NCBI RefSeq assembly: GCF_024372725.1
Contig: NZ_VOUA01000002.1
Span: 248,001 to 312,000, forward strand
Length of the DNA: 64,000 nt
Direction: 5' to 3'
Origin: Methanosarcina sp. KYL-1
GTDB lineage: Archaea; Halobacteriota; Methanosarcinia; Methanosarcinales; Methanosarcinaceae
Numbering within the stretch: position 1 is the stretch's first letter; each line of letters begins with the position of its first letter. Both the position numbers and the translations under genes were made by a program. The notes beneath the pieces are model-generated. The model saw only the letters and a program-made list of their open reading frames with translations. It was not told the DNA's origin and did not search any database. Below are positions 35,620 to 44,260 of this stretch, one piece after another.

Positions 35620-35949
35620 AGGGAATAAAGAAATAAAAAAACGAAAAGAAGAAAAACTCTGAGTTTTTCTCTTTTTCCAACCTTTTTTTGCCGGATCTGC
35701 CCACCTTGCCGGACCTGCCACTCTAAACCCGACTGATGCCGTCAAACAATTTCAGGCCACGTCCAAATTTACAAATATCATTGTAATTGTCGGGCGTTTT
35801 TAGCGGGCGTTTTAAGATTTTTAATTTGTTTATATTCAAGCCCGATATTTTCAAGCCACTTATTTCACTTCAGATCTATTTAAGCCTTCAAAAACAGAAT
35901 ATGGAATGTCAAGAGAGTTTCAGGCTTTGGCAGAATATTCATACTGCTT
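35620..35949. other. Intergenic between convergent MAT and inhibitor genes
   Basis: Holds the MAT terminator, then AT-rich DNA with a GCGGGCGTTTT duplication near 35789-35815. No gene seen. Confidence 0.5.
35650..35670 (+). terminator. Hairpin terminator after MAT
   Basis: AGAAAAACT/AGTTTTTCT, 9 bp with a 3-nt loop, followed by CTTTTTCC and a further T7 run. Confidence 0.75.
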
Positions 35950-36291
35950 TCAGACGACTTTAACCGTCAGCTTGAACTTTTCTTCTCCTCCGAAACGGTA
36001 AATGGTATATTTGCCTTCAATTTCCCAGGTACCGGGCTTTATTGCTTCATACTCCCATTCATGGACACCGGGCACGGTTGTCGTATCCGGAATGTCGGGA
36101 ATGAAGCGTTCCTTGAGCAGTTTGAGGCCCCCACCTGCCTTCATTTCCCAGACAGTTTTCGCAGAGTGCTCCTTTTCCTTACTGTATATATGCTCTGCCG
36201 GCTCATCCCTGAGTTTGACAAGAAAAGTTTCTCCCTGTTCGACAGTGACCGTATCAAAGTTATTGGCGTTTGTAAAGATTTGAGCCACCAT
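35950..36291 (-). CDS. Chagasin-like (I42) protease inhibitor family protein
   Basis: A 113-residue all-beta protein. The C-terminal half VPGVHEWEYEAIKPGTWEIEGKYT... has the spacing of chagasin-family inhibitors (G-x-H-x-W ... A-x-KPG ... Y), and the N-terminal VTVEQGETFLVKLRDEP fits the first strands. The signature loop NPTTG is replaced by EPAEH and the RPW loop is not clear, so inhibition of cysteine proteases is not certain. No signal peptide is visible, so a cytoplasmic place is likely. A 15-nt palindrome (36313-36327) lies just upstream of the start and could be an operator. Confidence 0.55.
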   Translation of the reverse strand: MVAQIFTNANNFDTVTVEQGETFLVKLRDEPAEHIYSKEKEHSAKTVWEMKAGGGLKLLKERFIPDIPDTTTVPGVHEWEYEAIKPGTWEIEGKYTIYRFGGEEKFKLTVKVV

Positions 36292-36312
36292 GATTTCCTA
36301 TCCCCTGAGATA

Positions 36313-36327
36313 TGTGCATTATGCACA
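36313..36327. promoter_or_regulatory. Perfect 7-bp-arm palindrome upstream of the inhibitor-like gene
   Basis: TGTGCATTATGCACA lies 22 nt before the minus-strand ATG at 36291, between it and TATA-like DNA (ACATAATACATTATTG on the minus strand). The position fits an operator or a leader hairpin. Confidence 0.45.
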
Positions 36328-36516
36328 GTTTCTTACTTCAATAATGTATTATGTTCCCGTAATATAGAAAAGTATTTTCGAGAAATATTGAAAATGTTAT
36401 AAATGTGACCTCCATTATACCCCGATCTAGCGAAAACAATAAATACCATCACCATATATGGAGATGGTGCATTAAAGCAGTGCAGCACCATGCAGCACTT
36501 GACACGCATACATCGT

Positions 36517-36630
36517 CCCGCCTTAACTCAGTGGTAGAGTGCGCGGCTGTAGTTCGGCTCGTGCGGGAAACATCCCGTACATCTCTGCGCAGGCACCGCG
36601 ATGCCCCCGGTTCGAGTCTGGGAGGCGGGA
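36517..36630 (+). tRNA. tRNA-Tyr (GUA) with intron
   Basis: Cloverleaf: acceptor CCCGCCT/AGGCGGG with discriminator A; anticodon stem CGCGG/CCGCG; loop CTGTAGA with GTA at 36549-36551; T arm CCCGG-TTCGAGT-CTGGG. A 42-nt intron (36553-36594) splits the loop one base 3' of the anticodon (position 37/38), the canonical archaeal intron site. C1-G72 and A73 agree with archaeal tRNA-Tyr identity. Confidence 0.93.
36553..36594 (+). other. Intron of tRNA-Tyr
   Basis: 42 nt from TTCGGCTC to CTGCGCAGGC between G37 and A38. It has an internal hairpin (TGCGGGA/TCCCGTA, around 36562-36580) and should be cut out by the archaeal splicing endonuclease. Confidence 0.85.
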
Positions 36631-36742
36631 CCTAAAACATCCACTAAAAAAGAGAAGCGTCAACGGGAATCTTTATATACCCGAAAGGCGTTTAAGGATT
36701 GCTCACAACGCGAGCAAGAAAAACAGCTAAAGAGACCGAAGT

Positions 36743-36815
36743 GTCCGGATAGTGTAGAGGCCTATCATGGAGCCCTGTCGAGGCTCCGACTCGGGTTCGA
36801 ATCCCGGTCCGGGCG
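36743..36815 (+). tRNA. tRNA-Asp (GUC)
   Basis: Acceptor GTCCGGA/TCCGGGC with discriminator G; D arm GTGTAGAGGCCTATCAT as in archaeal tRNA-Asp; anticodon stem-loop GAGCC-CTGTCGA-GGCTC with GTC; T arm TCGGG-TTCGAAT-CCCGG. CCA is not encoded. TATA-like CTTTATATAC (about 36671-36680) and 112 nt of spacer separate it from tRNA-Tyr. Confidence 0.95.
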
Positions 36816-37241
36816 CTTCCTTTTTTTTCAATCGTTTAACTTTGGAGATTTTGCACAACTGTTCCTCAAGGACTGTTTGCATCCAACTGTTTCTACCCAA
36901 CTATTCATATGATTTACGATTTTATCCGAAGGATATCTGTTTCTTTTTTATGATTTGGGTATAATGATCTTTTTATTACAACCAGGTTAAACCTTTAGAC
37001 CACTTACAAGCCCCGTACGCGATTTAAGGCCCTGATTATATAAGTCAGACAAAGCTTACGATCTGATCCTATACGATTCCCTATTAGGGCCCCTTTGATG
37101 CCAGCAATTTTTAATTTACCCAGAAACTTCCGGAGTCATCTCGTTTTTCACTCAAAAGAAACTCTATGTAACTTGAAAAAACATATACGAAGTATACAAA
37201 TAATGATGGGAAAAGACAGACAAACTGGAGGTACAGAAAAG
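36816..37241. other. Intergenic after tRNA-Asp
   Basis: A T-rich tract immediately follows tRNA-Asp and can end transcription. The rest is AT-rich; an open frame from 37095 into the next gene is not supported as coding before 37242. Confidence 0.5.
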
Positions 37242-37850
37242 ATGGATGCAGCCCCGGGCATTCAGGATGACGCAGAAGAAAGGGCCAACCGGCTGGACCT
37301 GCAGGTAAAGCAAACTAAAGGAAAAATGGAGTTGGAAACCCGTTCCTTTATCGAAGCAGCTAAAACTTTCACCTGCGAGTGGGTCATGAGAGAAGCAAAA
37401 AGGGCGGAATTTTTCCCTGAGAATGTGACTTCTCCTGAGTACGCAAAACCCGCCCCGGAAAAACTTAATGGCTTAAAACCCGGCCTGAACGAGATAATCA
37501 CGCGCATTCCGGCCATTGTAGAAGACCAGCTCAACCTTGATGAGCTCTGGATACATAGAAACAAACTGCCGCACCCGGGCATTTCCAGAGACTACCTGGA
37601 ATATAAAAAAGAAAAAACCCGCCGGGAATTGACTGCGCGCATCCGCATGATCCTGGGCTGCGCAGGAGAACTCCTTAGTGAGCAGGAAAATGTTGCTCTG
37701 GGAGATAAGGAGTGGGTGAGAGAACGGGGCAGGAGAAAGTATGCGTGCTTACTCAGGTTCTCGGAGGAAATGACATCTTCTCTGAGCCGCTATTTTGCTT
37801 TGCTTGAAGAACTCCTGTTTTTAGAATACGAGCTGAAAGAAGAGAGATAA
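37242..37850 (+). CDS. Hypothetical helical protein
   Basis: A 202-residue, highly charged, predicted all-helical protein without signal peptide or membrane segment. The segment DDAEERANRLDLQVKQTKGK (about 10-29) could form a coiled coil, and the C-terminus (about 165-202) is another long helix. I recognise no family. The start ATG 37242 is chosen because GGAGGT lies 9 nt upstream; earlier in-frame ATGs (37095, 37203, 37206) lack such a site. Confidence 0.6.
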   Translation: MDAAPGIQDDAEERANRLDLQVKQTKGKMELETRSFIEAAKTFTCEWVMREAKRAEFFPENVTSPEYAKPAPEKLNGLKPGLNEIITRIPAIVEDQLNLDELWIHRNKLPHPGISRDYLEYKKEKTRRELTARIRMILGCAGELLSEQENVALGDKEWVRERGRRKYACLLRFSEEMTSSLSRYFALLEELLFLEYELKEER

Positions 37851-37928
37851 GGGAACTACAAAACCGGAGAACAACATAAGTAATTATTTATATCAGATGA
37901 AATTTAAAGAAATGAAATTAAAAGAGTT

Positions 37929-38456
37929 GTGCCTGAACCCGGGGGTATCAATACGGAAAAAAATAAAGCCGTTTTCTTTTTGTTCCTTTTCCTTATGGCC
38001 GCACTGGCAGGATGTGGGTGCCTGGACCAGGAATACGAAGACTACAGTTCAAATATTGAGAGTGGTTACTTCAGCATAAAAGATGAAAGCATATGTGAGT
38101 TTACCGGGGCAGAACCGGATTTAAAAATACAATATGAACTTGATACATACTATGATTTGATTGGGAATGAAATAACCGCTACAGGCAAAATAACAAACAA
38201 TGAAAGCAATCTTACACTGGTCAATCCCACAGTAAATGTGGAATTTTTTGGGGAACAGGGCGAACAAATTAACTACAATATACATTCACAAAGAATCGCA
38301 ACTTTACTGAACCCTAATGAAACCGCAGAGTTCCAGGTAAAATATAAAGCGGGCCTGCTAACATTAAATTTTCGGGACATGATAAATTACTACAGGATCA
38401 AAGACTGTAAGATGAAAATTAGCTGGGCGGAAATTAATTCAAATAATGAGAAATAA
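37929..38456 (+). CDS. Predicted lipoprotein
   Basis: A 175-residue exported lipoprotein. The hydrophobic signal FFLFLFLMAALAGC ends in a lipobox with Cys29. The mature part is beta-rich; NEITATGKITNNESNLTLVN and LNPNETAEFQVKY resemble the FxLYD-type or DUF3426-like sandwich found in secreted archaeal proteins. GTG 37929 is the likely start; in-frame TTG 37927-type alternatives do not exist. Function unknown; anchored outside the membrane. Confidence 0.65.
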   Translation: MPEPGGINTEKNKAVFFLFLFLMAALAGCGCLDQEYEDYSSNIESGYFSIKDESICEFTGAEPDLKIQYELDTYYDLIGNEITATGKITNNESNLTLVNPTVNVEFFGEQGEQINYNIHSQRIATLLNPNETAEFQVKYKAGLLTLNFRDMINYYRIKDCKMKISWAEINSNNEK

Positions 38457-38515
38457 CAAAAACTTATGCAAGAACCTGTCTGCGAATACCCTTAGCTACT
38501 TTTACTTACTCACCT

Positions 38516-38669
38516 TTCATCCCCTATTCATCCCCTATTCATCCCCTATTCATCCCCTATTCATCCCCTATTCATCCCCTATTCATCCCCTATTCATCCC
38601 CTATTCATCCCCTATTCATCCCCTATTCATTCCCTATTCATTCCCTATTCATTCCCCGTTCATTCTCAT
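38516..38669 (+). repeat. 11-nt tandem repeat, about 14 copies
   Basis: TTCATCCCCTA repeats in perfect register about 10 times and then as TTCATTCCCTA variants to 38669. It lies between the lipoprotein gene and the Xaa-Pro peptidase gene. An open frame through it merely reflects the repeat. Confidence 0.95.
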
Positions 38670-38753
38670 TTACTCCCTGTGAACACCGGGCTCCCACCGG
38701 CAGGCCCCTATCAACAATAACAACTTTATCCACGAACACCAGAATAACCTTCC

Positions 38754-39923
38754 ATGACAGAGCCAGACTTCAGCATAAAAAAGGCGCTTGAGGAAGCAGG
38801 GGCAGACACCTACCTGATGACAGGCGACATTCATTCCGCGGACATCTACTATGCAACCCGCTTCCTGGCTTCCGATGACTTCGTGTACCTGCAGACCGAA
38901 GCAGGAAAAGAGGTCCTTTTTATTTCGGAAATGGAGCATGGGAGAGCCGAACTTGAGTCAAGGATTTCTGAGATCCGGACAACCCAGGACTTTGGGTACC
39001 GGGAGAAGATCAAGGAGAAAAAAGACGTTTCTCTTGCCTACGCTGCATGCATATCCGAACTGCTTTCGGAAGAAGGGGCAAAGAAAATTGCAGTGCCCTA
39101 CGATTTTCCGGTTTTTTACTCGAACTTTCTCACTGAGGCCGGCTTTTCCATAATGCCGGTAAAAAGCCCGTTCAGGAAGATGAGGAGCCTGAAAAGGGCA
39201 GAAGAGGTCGAGGCTGTAAAGTATGCCCAGAGAGCCGGAGAAAGGGCCATGGAGGCGGCGATAGAGCTGATCAGGGGAGCTGAGGAAAAGGGCGGCTTCC
39301 TCTACCATGAGGGAAAGGAGCTTACGGGGGAGAAAGTGCTCTCTGTTATCGACCATGCCCTGCTCGACTTCGGCTGCGAAGCAGAAGAGACCATTGTCTC
39401 CTGCGGAGAAGATACAGCGAATCCTCACGGGACCACCAGCGGCCCGCTCAGGGCAGGTGCACCCATCATCCTGGACATTTTCCCAAGGAGCAAGAAGAAA
39501 CGCTATTTTGCGGACATGACGCGAACCGTCCTCAGGGGAGAGGCTTCGGAGGAACTGAAAGCGATGTACGAAGCGGTGCTTGCAGCCCAGGAAAAGGGAC
39601 TTGAACTTGTAAAGGCAGGAGTGCTTGCTTCCGATGTACATAACGCGGTCTGCGATGTGCTTGAGGCAAAAGGTTATGACACTTACAGGAGCGGGGCAAA
39701 AGCCGGCTTTATCCATTCCACGGGGCACGGGGTCGGACTCGATATTCACGAACTGCCCGGAGTAGGGGAAAACGGCACCGTACTCGAAGCAGGCAACGTA
39801 ATTACCATCGAACCGGGGCTTTACTATCCTGGAATCGGGGGAATCCGGCTCGAGGATATGGTGCTGGTTACGGAAAACGGGTGTGAGAACCTGACAGGAT
39901 TGGAAAAGAAATTTGTATTATAA
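38754..39923 (+). CDS. pepQ: Xaa-Pro peptidase (M24 family)
   Basis: A 389-residue creatinase-fold metallopeptidase that cleaves X-Pro bonds, probably as a cytoplasmic dipeptidase. The N-terminal domain spans about 1-150. The catalytic domain shows the metal ligands of the family: Asp in ILDIFPRSKKKRYFADMTRT, His in FIHSTGHGVGLDIHELPGV, Glu in TIEPGLYYPGIGGIRLEDMV. ATG 38754 starts MTEPDFSIKKALEEAGAD. A second M24 enzyme, methionine aminopeptidase, follows 144 nt downstream. Confidence 0.88.
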   Translation: MTEPDFSIKKALEEAGADTYLMTGDIHSADIYYATRFLASDDFVYLQTEAGKEVLFISEMEHGRAELESRISEIRTTQDFGYREKIKEKKDVSLAYAACISELLSEEGAKKIAVPYDFPVFYSNFLTEAGFSIMPVKSPFRKMRSLKRAEEVEAVKYAQRAGERAMEAAIELIRGAEEKGGFLYHEGKELTGEKVLSVIDHALLDFGCEAEETIVSCGEDTANPHGTTSGPLRAGAPIILDIFPRSKKKRYFADMTRTVLRGEASEELKAMYEAVLAAQEKGLELVKAGVLASDVHNAVCDVLEAKGYDTYRSGAKAGFIHSTGHGVGLDIHELPGVGENGTVLEAGNVITIEPGLYYPGIGGIRLEDMVLVTENGCENLTGLEKKFVL

Positions 39924-40066
39924 CCCTGTTATATTTTTATGCTGGACTTCATTATAGCCCTTATATATTAACCAGGAAATATTCAACGACTACTCAATAC
40001 GGAAGTTATTCAACAGAAATTCAATCTGAAAGTTATTCAATCCTGAATATTCAAGCTGGAGTAAGC

Positions 40067-40957
40067 ATGACCGATAACGTGCACAACAGGGAAGATATCC
40101 TTGAAAAATACAGGGAAGCGGGCAGGATCCTGAAAATTGTCAGGGCCGAGGCCGCAGACATGATCCGGGTAGGAGGCAGCCTGCTTGAAGTTGCGGAATT
40201 TGTGGAGAACAAAACCATCGAACTCGGAGGAAGACCGGCTTTCCCCTGCAACATCTCAAGAAACCAGGAGGCTGCGCATGCAACCCCAAAAGCAGGGGAT
40301 ACGGACGTCTTCGAAAAGGACATGGTAAAGCTGGACCTGGGGGTCCACGTTGACGGGTACATTGCGGATTCTGCTGTGACCATAGATCTCTCCGGAAACC
40401 CGGACATCGTAAAAGCCGCCGAAGCTGCCCTTGCTGCAGCAATCGACCATGTCAGGCCCGGGGTCAGCACAGGAGAGATAGGAGCTGCAATCGAGGACAG
40501 CATCAGGGGCTACGGCCTGAGCCCGATTATGAACCTGACAGGACACGGGCTTTCCGAATACGTGGCCCATGACGAGCCTTCAGTCCCTAACAGGCATGTG
40601 GAGGGTGGAGCCATCCTTAAAGTAGGAGACGTGCTTGCAATCGAGCCTTTCGCAACGGACGGGGAAGGCATGATCCACGACGGCCCCTGGACAGAGATAT
40701 ACAGCCTGATAAGGAAAAAGCCGGTCCGCATGCCTGCAGTCCGGAATGTCCTGAAACAGGTAGAAGAATACAGGGGGCTTCCTTTCGCAAAACGCTGGCT
40801 TGAATCCGACAAACTGGAATTTGTAATGCTCCAGCTTGAAAAGGCAGGAATCCTCCACGGCTATCCCGTGCTCCTGGAAAGTGCGGGCGGGCTGGTTGCC
40901 CAGGCTGAGCACACTGTAGTCGTAACCGAAGACGGCTGCGAGATCACAACAAAATGA
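40067..40957 (+). CDS. map: Methionine aminopeptidase, type II
   Basis: Removes the initiator methionine from new proteins. The 296-residue archaeal type II enzyme has the pita-bread fold with metal ligands Asp in VKLDLGVHVDGYIADSAVT, His in LTGHGLSEYVAH, Glu in LAIEPFATDGEG and Glu in AQAEHTVVVTEDG, plus the type II insertion (about 190-255). GGAGTAAGC precedes ATG 40067. TTATTCAA-type short repeats lie just upstream (about 40000-40050). Confidence 0.93.
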   Translation: MTDNVHNREDILEKYREAGRILKIVRAEAADMIRVGGSLLEVAEFVENKTIELGGRPAFPCNISRNQEAAHATPKAGDTDVFEKDMVKLDLGVHVDGYIADSAVTIDLSGNPDIVKAAEAALAAAIDHVRPGVSTGEIGAAIEDSIRGYGLSPIMNLTGHGLSEYVAHDEPSVPNRHVEGGAILKVGDVLAIEPFATDGEGMIHDGPWTEIYSLIRKKPVRMPAVRNVLKQVEEYRGLPFAKRWLESDKLEFVMLQLEKAGILHGYPVLLESAGGLVAQAEHTVVVTEDGCEITTK

Positions 40958-41028
40958 GACGGCAAAGGCAGGAAAATAAATAAAGGTTAAAGGTTGAGAG
41001 ATAAACAAAAGAAAAGAGTTGAACACCT

Positions 41029-41808
41029 TTGAAATTGCAGCACCTCCTTTCAGCCTGCTCCCTAGCGGCCCTCATGATACTGGTTCTTATTCCGGGGCCC
41101 TGTACAGCTGCCTTCATACCTGGCAACAATATCACACTGGAAAACAGGGGAATGGCCTGGGATTACGAAGAACACATAACGGGCCGGGAGGCGATCTTTT
41201 TCAGGGAGGTTGCGGACCGGGAAGCAGGCAACAATGACAGCTTCGTCAATGCCTGGGAACTCCTTAACATGGAGCTGCAGCTTCAGAAAAAGCTGGGAGA
41301 ATCCATAGAAAGAAAACCCGATGTAAAACTCAACGGGTCTTCAAACGCAGTAAAAGTGCAGGATGTTGAGTTCTGGCTCTCGGAAGAGGCCCTGGGGAGG
41401 GTCCTTAAGATCTCGCCCCTCACAAACACCGCCAGGGTCAAGTACAGCTTCGAAAAAGAAGCCGGGCAGGACACAAGCCTCTGGTTCCTGGGAACGCCGA
41501 AATCGGAAGTTACCATTACCCTCCCCGAAGGGTTTGATTCAAACAAAACAGAAGGGCTGGAGAACAAAAGCACGATGTATGAAGATAACCGCATGGTGCT
41601 GAAAGGCCGCTTCGACTCCGGCGGAGAAATCACCCTCTGGCTTTCGGAAAATGACAGCTTTAAAGCAGCATACCTTATGGAAGCGGTAAATGAAATCGAA
41701 GCCGCAGAAAACGAGACCATTCCAGCTGAACCCGAGCAGGAAGAAACCGAAACCTCCGGGTTTTTCAAGATATTCCTCAGGCAGCTTTGCCTGAGCCCAA
41801 AAGCTTAA
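41029..41808 (+). CDS. Secreted hypothetical protein
   Basis: A 259-residue protein with a Sec signal peptide (LLSACSLAALMILVLIPGPCTA) and an extracellular beta-rich region containing N-glycosylation sequons (NITLEN, NGSSNA, NDSF, NETIP). Segments such as VKVQDVEFWLSEEALGRVLKISP and LWFLGTPKSEVTITLPEGF suggest a beta-sandwich. The tail is Glu-rich (EPEQEETETSG) followed by a short hydrophobic FFKIFLRQLCLS, too short for a clear anchor. TTG 41029 is the apparent start. Function unknown. Confidence 0.65.
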   Translation: MKLQHLLSACSLAALMILVLIPGPCTAAFIPGNNITLENRGMAWDYEEHITGREAIFFREVADREAGNNDSFVNAWELLNMELQLQKKLGESIERKPDVKLNGSSNAVKVQDVEFWLSEEALGRVLKISPLTNTARVKYSFEKEAGQDTSLWFLGTPKSEVTITLPEGFDSNKTEGLENKSTMYEDNRMVLKGRFDSGGEITLWLSENDSFKAAYLMEAVNEIEAAENETIPAEPEQEETETSGFFKIFLRQLCLSPKA

Positions 41809-41835
41809 TCTGGCTTGAAGCTCATTTTGAAAAAC

Positions 41836-42123
41836 ATGCTCATCGAACAGATTCGGCTTGAAAACGGATGCGCCCTCGGGCTCCGTTTTGAAATGCAGAA
41901 ATACCCCCTGCTGCTGATAAGGGCAGAGAAAGGGTTCCTTATGTGCGGGTACCTGGACGTAAAGGCCGCAGAGGCTCTTGGGGATGCTGCGGCAAAGGTA
42001 AAAGGTGTGCAGAACTTTGAAGACGTGCTTGAAGCCAGGATTGTAGAAGCAACGCCTGCTGCCAGGGAACTAGGGGTTGAGCCCGGGATGACCGGCAGGG
42101 AAGCCCTGGAGAAAATGTTTTAA
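41836..42123 (+). CDS. DUF1805 (YunC-like) protein
   Basis: A 95-residue protein of the DUF1805 type: LENGCALGLRFEMQKYPLLLI, RAEKGFLMCGYLDVKAAEALG and a C-terminal GVEPGMTGREALEKM. Bacillus YunC is the bacterial relative, of unknown function. ATG 41836 is preferred over the in-frame TTG 41815. It ends with TAA 79 nt before trmG10. Confidence 0.78.
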   Translation: MLIEQIRLENGCALGLRFEMQKYPLLLIRAEKGFLMCGYLDVKAAEALGDAAAKVKGVQNFEDVLEARIVEATPAARELGVEPGMTGREALEKMF

Positions 42124-42171
42124 ATAAAGGGATTTCTGCAAATCCGCTTATTTTTCGGGAATTTTAATCAG

Positions 42172-42182
42172 CCTATATTTAT
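42172..42182 (+). promoter_or_regulatory. TATA box of trmG10, leaderless start likely
   Basis: CCTATATTTAT is centred about 27 nt before ATG 42203, so transcription should begin at or next to the start codon. Confidence 0.5.
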
Positions 42183-42202
42183 CAACCTATTCCGGATCAT
42201 CG

Positions 42203-43252
42203 ATGTTATACGCTTTTGAACTCTCTGGAGAACATGAAGAACTGCCTGTGGCCGAAGTCCTGGCCTGCCTCAAGATAGAGGGGCTGGACTGTCGGCCCCG
42301 AATACGGGTCGACCAGTGCCTGGTACTGGAAGTTGCAGGCAACGAAGAAGATGTGGAAAGAGCCCTGAAAGGCCGGGTAACGGAAAGGCTTGCAATGACC
42401 CACCACATCCTGAAAGTCGTAGGGACTTCCGAAAACACCCCTGAAGCTGTCATGGAGCTTGCCGAAACCTTTGAGCCTGAAGGTTTTATCCGGGAAGGAC
42501 AGAGTTTTGTGGTCAGGGCAAAAAGGATTAAACATCACGTAGACTTTCCCGGCGAACTCCTTGAACGGAAAATAGGAGGCTGCATCTACAGGAAGGGCTT
42601 CCGGGCAAACCTCAAAAGCCCTGACGTGGAATTCCGGCTGATCCTGAGCGAGAAAGCCGTGCTTGGGACCCTGATCTCATCCGTGGACAGGAGCACATAC
42701 GAAGCCAGGACCCCCCAGAACAAGCCCTTTTTCCATCCAGGCGTCCTCATGCCCAGGATAGCCCGCACCCTTGTAAATCTCTCGGGAATAAAAGAGGGAG
42801 AACTTTTCCTGGACCCCTTCTGCGGCACTGCCGGCATCCTTGTGGAAGCAGGGCTTATCGGAGCCCGGGTCATGGGAATTGACGCCCAGGAAAAACTTGT
42901 CCTGGGAGCCCGCATGAACCTTGAAGCCTTCGGAGTTAACTACGCCCTGATGGAAGGAGACGCCTGCAGGATCCCCTTAAAAGAGGCATCTGTAGATGCG
43001 GTCGTCACGGACCCCCCCTACGGGAGGTCGGCAGCCATCCTGGCAGAGTCCCTTGAAACTCTCTATGCCGGAGCCCTGGAAGAGACCTTCAGAGTCCTGA
43101 AGCCGGGAGGAATTGCCATCGTGGTCTCGGACAAGGCGGCGTTAGAATATGGAGAAAAGGCAGGTTTCAAGGTGCTTGATATCTATGTCCAGAGAGTGCA
43201 CCGGAGCCTTACCCGGACAATCACGATATTTCAGAAAAATCAGACTGCCTGA
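42203..43252 (+). CDS. trmG10: tRNA (guanine10-N2)-methyltransferase (TrmG10)
   Basis: Methylates G10 of tRNA, usually to N2-dimethylguanosine in archaea. The 349-residue protein has an N-terminal THUMP domain (about 45-150) and a Rossmann methyltransferase domain: SAM loop FLDPFCGTAGILVEAG, acidic strand VMGIDAQ, and the N-MTase motif DPPYGRSA. Ends with HRSLTRTITIF as in the family. A leaderless start at ATG 42203 is likely. It faces truA, another tRNA-modifying gene, across a bidirectional terminator. Confidence 0.9.
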   Translation: MLYAFELSGEHEELPVAEVLACLKIEGLDCRPRIRVDQCLVLEVAGNEEDVERALKGRVTERLAMTHHILKVVGTSENTPEAVMELAETFEPEGFIREGQSFVVRAKRIKHHVDFPGELLERKIGGCIYRKGFRANLKSPDVEFRLILSEKAVLGTLISSVDRSTYEARTPQNKPFFHPGVLMPRIARTLVNLSGIKEGELFLDPFCGTAGILVEAGLIGARVMGIDAQEKLVLGARMNLEAFGVNYALMEGDACRIPLKEASVDAVVTDPPYGRSAAILAESLETLYAGALEETFRVLKPGGIAIVVSDKAALEYGEKAGFKVLDIYVQRVHRSLTRTITIFQKNQTA

Positions 43253-43383
43253 AAAATGACTTTTGAAAAAGAGCTTCTGTAAAAAAGAATTTCTGATTAA
43301 CTTCTTAAAAAGATTTTTGAAAGGAGCTCCTAAAAAATACTTTCTGGAGAGCGACTGTTTAAAATAACCAGAAGGATGAAGAA

Positions 43384-43435
43384 TGCCCTTAAGAGGGCAG
43401 TTCTCATTTCAGGGAAATTCCTGATTCCCTGAAAT
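43384..43435. terminator. Convergent terminator between trmG10 and truA
   Basis: Two hairpins: TGCCCT/AGGGCA (43384-43399) and ATTTCAGGGA/TCCCTGAAAT (43406-43435, 10 bp), with T-rich DNA after the second on the plus strand and A-rich DNA on the other side. Confidence 0.7.
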
Positions 43436-43438
43436 TTT

Positions 43439-44248
43439 TCAGTCCTTGAAAATAAGTTCCTCAAGCACTTCGGCCATAACCCTTTGCCTGAGAATGTGTT
43501 TGTAGTTCTGCTCCCCGGCTCTCCGAACGGAATAGCTGTCTACGGTCCATTCAATGGCATCCGGATACTTGACTTCCATCAGGGTCAGCCCGTAAGCCGG
43601 AGCAGGTTCGATGCCTTCTTCATAGATTTCGGGATTGAGCATCTGGAGCAGCCAGTCCTCGTCCCGGACCCCATTTCCTATCATGGTAAGAGCAGTTACG
43701 ATTTTCCTTACCATGTTCCAGAGGAAACTGTTGCCCACTACATCGATTTTGGTAAACTCGCCGTCCACCCGGACATCGATCCTCTCGAGGGTACGGACCG
43801 TGCCTTTATCCCCGTCAGCTTTGGAAAAGTTGGCAAAGTCGTGGGTCCCGAGCAGCAGTTTTGAAGCTTCCCGGATCTTCGAGATGTCGTAGTCTTCCCC
43901 GCTCATTACATAGCGGTAGTGCCGGGAAACCGCATCACGCCGGGCATCAAAATCTGAGGGGACTTCCGCATGGGCCCAGGCCCAGATTGTAGGGGGAAGT
44001 TCGGAGTTGATGACCCGGGGGATTGCCAGGTTCGGTTTGTCAGTGTCAAAAGCTATGACCTGTTCAAGGGCATGCACCCCTGCATCAGTCCGGCCTGCAC
44101 AGGTGTAATTGGCAGATTTGGGGCTTTCTATGATCCCGAGTTTACGGAGGGCCTTGAAGAGCTCCCCTTCAACGGTCTCGACGTTGGGCTGGATCTGGGA
44201 GCCGTGAAATTCGGTACCAATATATGCAATCTTTAAAGCGACTCTCAT
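43439..44248 (-). CDS. truA: tRNA pseudouridine synthase A
   Basis: Makes pseudouridine at positions 38-40 of tRNA anticodon arms. The 269-residue protein shows the catalytic aspartate in CAGRTDAGVHA, the RNA-binding HGSQIQPNVETVEGEL and the C-terminal GNSFLWNMVRKIVTALTMIGNG. ATG at 44248 begins MRVALKIAYIGTEFHGS, the family start. It is 12 nt downstream of the membrane-anchored regulator gene on the same strand. Confidence 0.93.
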   Translation of the reverse strand: MRVALKIAYIGTEFHGSQIQPNVETVEGELFKALRKLGIIESPKSANYTCAGRTDAGVHALEQVIAFDTDKPNLAIPRVINSELPPTIWAWAHAEVPSDFDARRDAVSRHYRYVMSGEDYDISKIREASKLLLGTHDFANFSKADGDKGTVRTLERIDVRVDGEFTKIDVVGNSFLWNMVRKIVTALTMIGNGVRDEDWLLQMLNPEIYEEGIEPAPAYGLTLMEVKYPDAIEWTVDSYSVRRAGEQNYKHILRQRVMAEVLEELIFKD

Positions 44249-44260
44249 ACCAATCCCTGA

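Noticed and set aside
38446-38682. A frame encoding IHPLFIPYSSP repeats
   Set aside because: It is simply the 11-nt tandem repeat read in three phases; no start signal and no protein character.
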